The notes under the pieces were generated by a model, which was not told the origin of the DNA, did no database searches, and saw nothing but the letters and a program-made list of their open reading frames with translations. A stretch of 64,000 nt of DNA from Isoetes taiwanensis (taxonomy: Eukaryota; Streptophyta; Lycopodiopsida; Isoetales; Isoetaceae): NCBI GenBank assembly GCA_021234155.1, contig JAJEKV010000094.1, positions 3,824,535 through 3,888,534 of the forward strand. The letters are read 5' to 3'. The translations under genes were made by a program, and so were the position numbers. The first letter of the stretch is position 1; every line of letters starts with the position of its first letter. Positions 46,701 to 56,943 of this stretch are shown piece by piece.

Positions 46701-48011
46701 ATCAGCAACAAATACAACTTTATATCCCAAATCACACAGCTGACTAACTGATATTAAGTTTTTGATAATTCCAGACACACATAAAACATTCTGAATGTTT
46801 ATGACATTTCCATCCAAATCTGTTAACTGCAATAATCCTTTTCCTTGAACCTCTTGAAGAGCTCCATTTCCCACTTGAATCTTCCTTGAACTAGCATTGG
46901 TTATATTCTTCAAAAGATCAATATTTTGTACTATTGATCTTTCAGCTCCACTATCAACTATCAAATGATCAGAAATGTTAGTTGACATACTCTCATTAAC
47001 AATTGCAAATTCATGAGATACCTCATCCTCATCTTCTTCATTTGTCTTGTCTTCTTGTTCCCTTGCCACATATGCCTTTTCAGTGCCACGTCCTCTGCCA
47101 CCTCTTGCAGATCTGGCTTCACCTCTGCCTCTTGCAGACCTACCATAACCTTTAGGTGTAGGACATTTTGAAGCCATATGTCCTCTGCCACCACATGTGT
47201 AGCAGTTGAAATCCCTTTTTAATTTTGGACATTCATTCTTATAATGTCCTTTCTCATGACAGTTATAACATGTTACTTTATCCTTTCTCTTAAGCAACAG
47301 AATTTCAGGAGTTTCATCAGATTTATTCTGCCTTAATATTTTCTTCTGCTCCCACTCAGTTCTTAATATATTTTCTGCCTCTTCTCTTGATTTACTCGAA
47401 TTTCTTATAAATAAGGCTAGTGTCTCATTTTCACCAATTGCTCTAGATATTTGCAATACCTGACTTCTTTCAGAAATGACCACTCCTGCTCCATTTAGGT
47501 CAGCAATAAGATTATCAAATTTATTGAAGAATTCTGTTACATCCTCTTCTTCCTTAAGCTTTAAGCCCCTTAATTCATTCTCAAGCAGATCTATTTGTGA
47601 GGATGTCTTTTCCTCATAGTGTTTAAGCAAAAACTTCCACATCTCTCTGGGACTTAATGATCTTAATTTCAAACGTATAGTTGGACTAACCTTGCACGTG
47701 ATGATGCCTTGTGCTTCCCTTGTTTTGGCCAACAATGATTTTCCTCCTGCTCCAGATGCTCCAGCACTTGCTCCTGCACCTCCTGAAGTTTCAGTCCCAG
47801 CTGCAGCCTTCCCTGCTGCTCCAACAATTGAACTGGATGACCCTGTCCTTGTAAGCACTCCTGTACCTACTGTTCCTGCTGGATCTACCAGATCCCAAAG
47901 ATCCTCCACTTCTAATATGTGAGCTACAGCATCTTTCCAGACTTGGAAACCTGGAGCTCCTTTATATACCTCTATAGTATTCAGTAATGATGCACCAAAT
48001 CTGCTAGACAT
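43779..48011 (-). CDS. Ty1/copia Gag-Pol polyprotein, 1410 aa, intact
   Basis: A single open frame. The ATG at 48011 follows the primer-binding site; the frame stays open upstream into the LTR but without an ATG there. Domains (from this Met): Gag with UBN2-like region 1-240; two CCHC zinc knuckles, CYNCHEKGHYKNEC and CYTCGGRGHMASKC, at about 248-284; protease VDSGA at about 352-356; integrase zinc-binding H-H-C-C at about 480-515; integrase core D541, D605, E641 (SDLCG, SDRGGEY, SERKN); reverse transcriptase with YVDD at 1079-1082; RNase H with SDADWGGD and SSAEAEY. The order PR-IN-RT-RH defines Ty1/copia. No stop or frameshift, so the element may be autonomous. The stop TGA is formed by the first bases of the 3' LTR. 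Confidence 0.95.
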   Translation of the reverse strand: MSSRFGASLLNTIEVYKGAPGFQVWKDAVAHILEVEDLWDLVDPAGTVGTGVLTRTGSSSSIVGAAGKAAAGTETSGGAGASAGASGAGGKSLLAKTREAQGIITCKVSPTIRLKLRSLSPREMWKFLLKHYEEKTSSQIDLLENELRGLKLKEEEDVTEFFNKFDNLIADLNGAGVVISERSQVLQISRAIGENETLALFIRNSSKSREEAENILRTEWEQKKILRQNKSDETPEILLLKRKDKVTCYNCHEKGHYKNECPKLKRDFNCYTCGGRGHMASKCPTPKGYGRSARGRGEARSARGGRGRGTEKAYVAREQEDKTNEEDEDEVSHEFAIVNESMSTNISDHLIVDSGAERSIVQNIDLLKNITNASSRKIQVGNGALQEVQGKGLLQLTDLDGNVINIQNVLCVSGIIKNLISVSQLCDLGYKVVFVADQCNIMMNNEIKFYDKRVGNLYGLENTIHHSINAVQEIGLDTWHNRLAHTNYKKLDCLHKQGHISLENANRQDLICEGCALGKLSRLPFHKRKTRAQQKLELIHSDLCGPLNVKSRTNKRYFITFTDDYSRMCTTYCLTRKSHAINAFKQYVAEKERETGVKVKCIRSDRGGEYLSGQFKSFCISNGIKRQLTCRHSPQQNGVSERKNRTLLDAVRSMLKESGLPNYLWEEALYTAVEIQNMLPSVSLQGNIPMQLWNPGNKLNYEKFKVYGCMVYVHVPSQLRKKLDNRAEKGFLVGYDRESKGYRVYLPETKEIRISRDVLFNEEVLYKHKFKKGIKIQPDKPEQIPKVEFEEEDNEELEMPEIPKETNELEQPRPEDLPDQEQASAEPIKEYHEKKKRKTQAEKLVEEANLEDQTYGRNERGRSRRIEAKTVEHEYIMAILKDEIIPQSYEDVQESIDRDKWIAAMNDELKSFEDTKTYELVKSDDKHNIIGSKWLFRIKLNPDETKKYKARLVAQGYTQKKGRDYDETYSPLVKLTSIRILLAMANAMKLEIHHMDVKTAFLNATLEEEAFLKQPPGYEQGKNMIWKLNKAMYGLKQSPREWYFCINKFLQEQGFNKLHNDGNLYRLEQNKDYCIIALYVDDCIMVATSLNTLNKCKGILKSRFQMTDLGELRKFLGIEVDRNKEDKWLKLHQNKHIENMLKRFNLVEAKPAKIPMIPGHRLTDIQQVTDEDITKMENVPYRALIGCLLYLANSTRPDIAYAVNILSRRNHDATQEHWEAAKRVLKYLKGTQNQGICYDSENLTMSCFSDADWGGDLSTRRSTSGYAIFFGGGVITWRCKKQTSIAMSSAEAEYTASSLVAKEIVWLRRLMNELGCEQTGPTVIWTDSQSCIAIVKNPVQHDRTKHIELSIHFIRELAERKLIEMLYLDTNHQIADIFTKALPINKFNGFKAKLKVLEKPDMQSYELKEE
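43782..43792 (-). other. Polypurine tract of the copia element
   Basis: On the minus strand GAAGGAGGAG directly precedes the 3' LTR. It also encodes the last residues of the polyprotein (Lys-Glu-Glu). Confidence 0.75.
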
Positions 48012-48019
48012 GTTGGCAA

Positions 48020-48032
48020 GCTCTGATATCAC
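48020..48032 (-). other. Primer-binding site of the copia element
   Basis: Minus-strand GTGATATCAGAGC directly after the 5' LTR, one base different from the usual plant copia TGGTATCAGAGC that pairs with initiator tRNA-Met. Confidence 0.85.
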
Positions 48033-48851
48033 TGATGAAATATATGAAGAAGATGTTAACCTTGAATCTATGTCTAGCAAGATTTATTTCCCAAATAAAT
48101 ACTTGTGCATATAGAGTGCAATTAATGTCTAGAGAAGAGCCACAATATGGTCACTAATCTCCTCTAGATCAAGTACAAGTTTGCAATCATTCTATTTCAA
48201 ACAATAGAATGTAACACAATGTTTTAAAGGTCAATAAACCATTGAACCTTAGGAAACAAACTCGTGGAGTCACTGTTCATCGGGTATTGACCCGATCACT
48301 GTAGCATTCTTTGACCAGCGTCTGCTTGTCTCCTCCACAGCTTGATTCACGCATACAGCTGCTACAAGCAAGTTCAATAGTTATGTAGGGATCATTCCGG
48401 TGGTTTAGGGAGGTGCATTCTTTCCAATCCGAGCTCTGGCTAATCTCCACATATATCCCATAGGAATAACTCACGAAGTATGACTTCGTCGAAATTATCC
48501 CACAGACATAATATTGCAAACAGGCCCTTTGAACCTTAGAATTATATCTCCAATTTTAAGTTATCTTCTTGCAACCATATTGACCCTAGGTCACAATAAC
48601 TCTTAACATGCACTTTGAACTGGAACCACATGTTTGATCCCTGCATCATGAATAATGAATATCAAGATTGAACTTGTCTGGCCTACTGCCACTGCTTCTC
48701 ATAGGCACTCTACTTTTCATACAACTTAATTCATGATTTGCAACCTTTGCTATCTTACTGCTCAACTTAAATCATTTTCTGCACAGTCAAATCTACTGCC
48801 ACTGCTTCTCATAGATTGAATGTTGCAGGATTATGAGGTGAATTCCCATCA
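48033..48851 (-). mobile_element. 5' LTR of Ty1/copia element (819 bp)
   Basis: Same TGATGAAATA...CCCATCA ends as the 3' LTR. Target duplication atgtg follows at 48852-48856. The two LTRs differ at only a handful of positions besides the 13-bp gap, so insertion is recent. Confidence 0.92.
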
Positions 48852-48856
48852 ATGTG

Positions 48857-51491
48857 TTTACTAGATGCATGGTATTGGGCCACTAAAACAATTACCAAGT
48901 AAGCATAAATATTAACCCTATAGTAGGGTTTGCATTTACTATTGGAGGCCGGATACGGCGGTAAAGGGCATATGACCAGGCTTTAATTCTTACACAGATC
49001 TCCTTGGTCAAGATACCTTTGATATAAGCGCCCACATTATGGGCTATGATTCTGATGGTTGCTCTACCTCCAGTTCTAAGAATAGCGAACTGTTACTCGC
49101 CGATTTGAAGCGGAAGTTCGAATCATATACTTTGAAGGAAGAAAAACCGGATATTTGCATGGATTCTAGAACTGCTAGAGGAGGTTATGGCCAAAGAAGA
49201 GGTAGTGGTTCAGGGATGACAGAGTTGGTTATCAAAGAGGCGCTAAACAATCTGGCAAAAGGCACCTAGATGGATATCAGGCGGCCCATAGGGTCCAAGA
49301 CACTCAAGATCTGGAAGATGATCCAGACTATGATCAGGTTTACATTTGATTACGTAGATTTAGGCTTCAGTCTTTATTACAAAACATGAGTGATTCCAAT
49401 ACTGCCATCAAATATTTCTGATAGCAAGAGTGCTTAGAAAGATTTTGGATTAGGGATATGAGGTAATATAATATAAATGATCCAGAAACAATGCTATCCT
49501 CATCTTCTTCATAAGATCATATTACATAACAAATTATTGCGACATGGTGAAAATATGCCTTGTATAATGCTTTCTGAGCTACCTAGGCTATGGATTAATA
49601 TCTTTGAGATGTTTCTACATGATGGTATACATTGTTATAAAGTACTCTAAATATGTAAACCATATTGTTGTAATTAAGAGATCTATTCATATTATCGAGT
49701 CTGATCCTATATGGACTGGACATACACTACAAGAGGATGGGGGTATAGTGTCAACCCTTGTGACAAGCCATAGATGTAGTGACAATTTTGTGTCGAGTGC
49801 TATTACTTTGACACAAAGTGCATGTGTTGTGTCAAAAATTGTGCAAATGATCCAAAGAACCTAGTGACGAGGATGTGACAAAACACAGAGTTTAAAAGGT
49901 TCCATTTGTGTCAACAATTTCGACATTAAACTTGACATTATGAGTACCTTTCTCTTGTAGTGATATGCAGGCAATATACTGTTATAGTTAGTTGCTTTAC
50001 ATTTTCATATTTCTGATTTATATTCTAGCCAAAACCTACTAATAGGGCAGAAGGGACAATGGGCAATCAACGATGAGCTGAAAACCCCAAAGTACCTTTT
50101 GGCCCTTGCCCTTCTACCATTCTAATGCTAATGAGTCTACCCGATTGGTCGCAGTGCAGGGTTTTCTTCTCATTGTCTCCTTTGCTTTATTAGTTGGATC
50201 TGGCTTCATTGATGGATAAGGCTCCAAGAATGGCATAACAGCAATTTTGTCTCTACTACAATACATTGGCTGGATAAAATATCAGGCTTTTTTCATATCT
50301 TACAATTGTGCTTTTAATACTTGGTCTAAAATAAGATCGATGTATGGTCCAGGTAGAAAGGTATGATTTTGAATTGCTGTTTCAGCTGAACATATTTTAA
50401 ATACCTCTAGATATAGGAGTACAAACTATATGCTGAATTTTATAACTGAAATTTTCAGTGGCATTGCAGTTCTGAAATGCCTAAGTTTTACATGAATATG
50501 AAATATAATTATGGCTTACAAACATCAGACTCATGGAATGGTTGTTTAGTCTGCATAATATGCATAGAATCGTGTTGGTAGAATAATACCATAGCATACA
50601 TAGATAATTGGGGATTTGCAGTGTTGTTACGTACTTACCGTACCTGTACGGTACTGTAAGTAGTTTACGTATCATACCTCGTAACGTACCTCTGAGTGTT
50701 TAACGTACCGAAAAAAAACAAGTACGTTAAAAAGTGTTGTTACCGTACCTATAAAATATATGTACCTATAAAATACTTGTAAAATACTTACAATACCTTT
50801 AAAATACCTATAAAATATGTATCATACCTATAAAATACTTACCGTACTTGTGTTGAAAACTACCAAAATTTGACACAAAAACAATGCATTTTTTATTCCG
50901 TACGTACAGTACCTCTGGTACGGTATGCTAAGTACTTGAAAGTTACCGTACCCGTACGGATACAACACTTTGGGTTGATGCAAGATCTGATATAATTGGT
51001 CTGCTGCCAGTGAATGCTGGTAATCAGTAAACATCAAATACAAGAATATTTATGGCTGTAGATAGGATGCCATGGACCAAAACATGGATTTGTCCACACT
51101 GGTCTATAATATAGAGGCCTTTTCACAACTAAAAGAGGATGACTCTTAGATGAATAATACCCAACATAAATGGTATGTAAGAATGTAAGATGGTTTAATT
51201 AATCTGTTATAACTTGGGAAGAGAAAGATCTATGGAAACATATCTTTTCTGAATATTGGTATTGAAATACAAACATGATAATACAATATGCAGAGGTTTT
51301 AAGGAATGTGTTCATGCAAGTTCATCAGTTACAAGGTTGGTGTTAAACCTGGATATAAAGGTAAGCATACAATGATACAGTGATTTAACAAATACTTTTA
51401 CAGTTGTCTATATATAGCCTGTATAATGATGAGGGGTAAATTGACACTATACTAGAGATGCTCATGCTAGATATAGAGTGATAATACTGCC
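48857..51491 (+). repeat. Pseudo-LTR copy 2, right part
   Basis: Continues the match to copy 1 (35276-37671) and contains the CACTA-type MITE and the GTAC-rich element. After 51491 it departs from copy 1 but still matches copy 3. Confidence 0.88.
49725..49962. mobile_element. CACTA-type MITE (238 bp)
   Basis: Inverted ends CACTACAAGA and TCTTGTAGTG, with the 3-bp target duplication ATA at 49722-49724 and 49963-49965, as expected for CACTA (En/Spm) elements. The empty site is in copy 1 at 36132-36134 (ggacATAtgcat). The interior has dispersed tgtgtca/tgacaca motifs and no coding capacity. Confidence 0.88.
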
Positions 51492-51544
51492 TAGGTTAGG
51501 GAGACGAGCATCATCCATATTGACCACCTTCTTAAAATAGAAAA

Positions 51545-54500
51545 TGTGGCGATCAAGGGCCGCCTTCTGACGCGGCAAAAAACCTGTCTCCTGCAACAGA
51601 ATTTGATATGGAACTGTGGACTTCACCCTCCAATTAAAAGCATACCAAGAAGCCTTTCTGCACCTACTCCAAGTCATTCCAAGTAGCGAGGGACACTACT
51701 GGGCCCCATACATCGACCTTGTATGGAAGGACATGCTCATAGAGCATGCATCAAGACAATCTGTAGCTGGAGACCTATAGCAGCATGGAACCAACAGAGA
51801 ATCTAATAGCTAGATTTTGGAAACAACATGAGTCTATTAAGTAAACCAATATCTAGATCTAATAAATGCACGAAGATGTTGAAAAGGATCGGTCGGTGTA
51901 GAACTTTAAGTCATCTATGGAAACAAAGCTATAGTGTGCACAAATGACCTTCAATTTGTACTATGAATAATAGTCATCAATCACATATAGCTCATATTAT
52001 GCAATATAATGCAATATATTGAAATCTAAATTATGCATCAATATAGTAGGCTAGCTTATCAATCCAATGAAAATAGCAAATAGCAAATAGCAAATAGATC
52101 TAATGCATCTGATGGAAAACTCATGATGCAGCTTATAGTAGAAGCTACTTATGGTTCTACAAGACAAGCTATATTTCTCACGAGAAAATATGGATTAGAA
52201 ATAGAAATATGAAATTATAGAGCAGAATAAGGAAAGGGAAATTTAACAAGCAAATTGAAATTGAAAAATATGGGAACACGTTAGCGATGTTTGCCATCAC
52301 TCTTGTTGACGTGAGCCTTTGCTAGCATTCTTGAAGATTTGGTTGAATCCATCGGAGGATTAACTAGAGGATTTTGCGAATCTAACATCAATGTACGAGT
52401 CATGCTCAATTGCGGCAATTTGTGCGAAGCGATCGTCCACTTCTAAATTAGTAGAGCTCTTGTTAGTTGTCGAAGCTAAAGCCTTAACAAGTTACTACTA
52501 AGCTTTAGGACGGTCACGGATCATTTATGCTTTAGGACAGTCACATGAAAATAAAAGCTGCACAAGAATCATAAATAGCTAGACACGGATGTGGATTCCT
52601 AATGAATGTAGACTAAATATTGAAAGCAATGGATAAAGGTTAAAAGATTAAATCCCAAAATGGTCTTTGGACACACTGGTCAAGTTGTACTTATGGTCCA
52701 ACCTAGTTTCCTAGGTTATACACATTGGTTTAAGATGGGATATAAGGGGAAATGCCATATGTAAAACGTGCATTCAATCTCATTGTAAAGCACGAAAACT
52801 ATAGCTTTTGTCCCTTTTATCTAGCTAGATGAGTATAACATTGTAGTGATACAAAAGCCTAGTGATCAAAAAGCCAATGTAACCTATTTGGTGCACCCAA
52901 AGAGTATAACAGAGTAGTGATCAAAAAGCCAGTGTAACTTGTTTGGTGCACCCAAACATCCAACTTGCAACCTTAGTGGAGGTTGAATTTATGAAGTTAA
53001 TCGATGTCCAATATGTATGGCCATCACCCTTGGTAGTCTGCGCTTTTTGAAAAAAATAGACAGTAGTTAGTTATCACTAGCAAGTGCCAAAGTGGGATAT
53101 TTAGCCCACGTTTAAATGTTTGCAAATGCAAAACTTTGATACAAAGGACACAAGTAGTAGACCAACATTTTTCTTTAAATAGTTGGCCAAGGTGGGCCTT
53201 GTTGACAATCTGAAGTCTGGTTCATGTTTTAATAACTAAACAAGCTGCTGTCCAAGCTGTCAATAACTCAATAAGTTATGGGTTAATTCTAGATCATGCA
53301 GTGGCCAAACCAAAAGATTCATACAAAGTGTCAAAGATTTTACTGTCCATACTAACCATCAATCAATGTTAGCAAACACCATACTAAGCGTCAAAGACAT
53401 CAAAAACATACCATTGAATGATCTACTATATCGTGCGCCAATAATATAATAGATAGATTTATTTTTTAATGTTCAAAAAGATAAAACTTTTTTGGAGACA
53501 CATATCCGTTAAATGGGGACCTCGGACCCGCCCAATATACATATTTGGTGAAGTGGGTCCTTCCTTCACTAACTTTATAATGATCACGACCACTTTCACA
53601 AGGAGATGGTGAACTCGCGGATCCGTTAGAAAACCATGTCAAAAATATAAGACTAACAAGGTGTTAAGATAGATTTCTTTAGGGATTGCCATCCGGTGGC
53701 CTTGACTATAGAGTGTGTTTCATGGTTTCTCAGAGAGTGGATTTCCATGGCAAACAATACACAAACTACCTTATAAAAGTGTTTAGGTTTCATCATTCCA
53801 TGGTTTGCTTTATTTTGTGTTGTAGTGACTTAGTAGACAATGTGCTTTGCATTGGTTGTATGGTGTCATGAGAAGCATGTCTTTATTATGCGGTGTCATT
53901 TTTGGAGACATCGCATTACGAGGGAGCACTTACAAATAAGGGCAGGGGTGCTTAGAATAAGAAAATTATTAATGCATTTGAGCAATGGGATTGACGCTTT
54001 TGTGGCCCTGAGTTGGAGAGCTCCCGCGACCGTATGATTGCGCTGCCCAATTGTTGTATCCTCTCTCGACATGTTGGTTGTTCTTGTTGTAGATCTCTAT
54101 GATCTTTGTCAAGGATGGAGACAGGTTGGCCTCTGCTATCATGATGTATAATAAGCAAGATGTGGCTGGTGGTAGGCGTGGGAAGATGTCATCGAAATAT
54201 GTGTTGGGCTCTCCACATTGTCACGATGTGAGATTGAAGGTGGTTGTCTTGCAATCACCAAATGGCTCTTGAGGAAGAGCTTGGGTCCTTGATGCCGCAT
54301 GAGAACCTTCTTGTATTGTTGTTTGTCGAGGCCCAAGTGTTGTAGCAAGACAGGTCATTGTCTTTTTCAATGTTTATTTAGCCACTTTTTCCTTTCCTTC
54401 TTCAGGGGAGTGGTCTTCTGGTTCTAAGATGCATGTGTCTCTGACGAGGAAGTGGGGAACGTGGAACCTACAGTCGATGCTCCATTTTTTCTTGCATGGG

Positions 54501-56275
54501 TGGGTGTGCTTGTGTGTTTGCATTGGACGTAGTTCGTTTGAGAGCAGCTCGATGCCCGTTGTAATGAGCTTGTCAACGGAAGAAATGATGTCTTCATATG
54601 TTGCATCTCGGTATTGTAGGGCGCCTTTTATCTAGAGCAGCATGTGGTCAAGTGGGCTTCCTCTCTGCTGGAATTGGGTGATGCATAATGGTCGGCGACC
54701 TACCGATCATGTCGCTTTTCTACGCAACACCTTCCTGAGGCCCATCACCCTATTGACGTAGTACCTCATGCATGTGATTGGGTCTTGTGCACGAGGGGTT
54801 GCACTCCGATAACCCGAGAGCATGTTTTCATGGTTTTTGTTTGATCGTATCATGTTGTGTCTTTTTTGCTTTGGGTGCTCAATTGGGCTTGGATGCAAAG
54901 CATATGTCAGACGTAGCAAAAGGCCAAACTCATTTCTACAAAACACACACACAAGCATGATGCAAAATCAAGTATGAATAATGCTTTAATCTTTTTCGCA
55001 AGGGTTTCGTTTCTTCCACTCCAACCGAAGTCCATCTCTTTTTCGGTTCCAACATTTTTTTACTTTGAAAACTCACATGCTCTTTTGAGCCTTTCAACGT
55101 TTTTGCACGCCCGACAATCACATGAGTTTGTATCAAATTTGAAGCTTATCCCTACTAGAAACTTTGGGAAGGTGGCTCAATGGATTTAAACCTTCCTCGC
55201 AATAACAAGTTTATAACATTCAATTTCTTTGCTTTCATAAGTTTATAACATTCAATTTCTTTGCTTTCATAATGGCTCCCTTAATCTTACGATTAAGAAT
55301 TGCACCTTTTTTTTGCAAGTTCGGACAAATATAGTTTGATCAATGTGTATTCTTACAAACGATCAATTTTTTAGTCTTTTCCTTTCCACAAATATTGCAT
55401 TAGCTAATTTCTTAGGTGCTTAGTTTTTCATATTCTAAGTCTCAAGGCCAAAATAATATGTACATTTCTCAATGAAAGTAAACATTCTAATCATTCCTTG
55501 ATACAAATTACATGGTACACTTCCTGATGATCACATGGTGCTAGCAAGAAATGGAACTTGATGCACAGCCAAAAGGTGGCTTTGGGTTTTGAAGACCATC
55601 AAAACATCCTCGCCTACCGCATATAAAAAGTTATTTTTAGCCCGCTCATCAAGCAAGTTAGGTATTTCGAAGTTTGTACCGAATTGTGATGCAGCCCATC
55701 TACAATATCCGCTTTCACCAGCTGTCAAAGAATCAACACCCTTTGATTTCAAGTTCTTGCAAAAGAGCCAATGTGGGCCTTTATAAATTTAATAATAAAT
55801 TGAATTAAGAAGAGAGGATTTGCTTTAAGAATCGATCTACATCCGATGAAAATCTAGACAAAGCATATAAAGGAAGAGAGGCACAGAGGACGAAAAGAGA
55901 GACAAGCTGATGATCCCGAACAACACAATATCAATTGTATTGAATCACACTATATATATATATATATATATACATTGGGCATGCATGCATGCATTTACGC
56001 GCATGCATTGAGAACATGCACGCATACGGACAATGACACACTTGCATTCATTGGAGGACAACGAAAGCATCTCCAACACCCCCAACGTTGGTCTCTCAAT
56101 GAAAGAAACCAAAAATATGTGATTCAAATACTGGAAGGTGACCAAGGATGCACATGCATCCCCTTGCAGCCTTGGTCATGTGCGGGTTAAAAAACCTTTG
56201 TGGGAAGCAAAAGGAAAAGCGTGGCACCCTTCAAAAAGTATCTATCAAGTAGAAGACGGCGGGAGGATCCATGAA
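51545..56275. other. Long stretch without a recognised gene
   Basis: Holds minor tandem repeats (52862 and 52917 share gtgatcaaaaagcca; a 32-bp duplication at about 55208-55271), a short (TA)n near 55951 and only short frames without family resemblance. Confidence 0.4.
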
Positions 56276-56279
56276 TCGA

Positions 56280-56940
56280 AAGTGGTAAAAATCTTCATGC
56301 TTTGTCATAGATAAAGCTTTGGTAAAGATATCCGCAATCATGTTATCACAGAGGACAATACTTGCAAGATAATTGTCTTTTTCTTGACTTCAGGTTTAAT
56401 GTAATGGTAATGAATATAAATATGCTTGGACTTTGAATGAAAGACCTCATCCTTAGTTAAAGATATGGCACTCGATTGTCACACTGCAACATATTTCTCG
56501 CTTTCATGGTGGACGGCAACACAATGTTGTTTCTTGCTATACCAAGAGATTAAAGAATTATCCATAAAAAGAAACATGCTCCACTTGTAGAGAGAAGTAT
56601 CAGGACAACCTCCCCAATGTTGTCACAAGATAACCAACCAATTGTGGACCAATATCTTGGACGAACGAAAACCAAAGCATGAGCGATAGTGCCTTTTAGA
56701 TAACTAAGAACTCTTTTAGGTATCGGTGATTCCAATGTTGGCCCCCGGATAGACATAAATTGTTCTAATGTGTTGACAATATAATCGAGATCGGCCTCGG
56801 TGGCATGGGCTAAGTACATTAAAGCAATCGATAAGATTTGCATATGGATATTGAGCTACGTCAAGACGCCACTCGCTTGAGGACACATGTGTTTCAAAGA
56901 ATTTGACGCTAACTCCCAAGGGTGCTGACTCCAGGTTTAG
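56280..56940 (-). pseudogene. Fragment of a second copia family (RT end and RNase H)
   Basis: Minus-strand pieces read ALMYLAHATEADLDYIVNTL, EQFMS and KRVLSYLKGT, the copia segment between RT and RNase H, and near 56310 an ADIFTKAL-like end. The sequence is clearly different from the intact element at 43.8-48 kb. Confidence 0.7.
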
Positions 56941-56943
56941 CAT

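Noticed and set aside
48012-48080. N-terminal extension of the copia frame into the LTR
   Set aside because: It begins with TTG inside the LTR. The ATG at 48011, after the primer-binding site, is the natural start.
42971-51491. Host gene in the 35.4 and 49.0 kb frames (MGYDSDGCSTSS...)
   Set aside because: The frame lies in the Penelope-like pseudo-LTR, is repeated three times and is interrupted in the copies, so it was left as part of the repeat.
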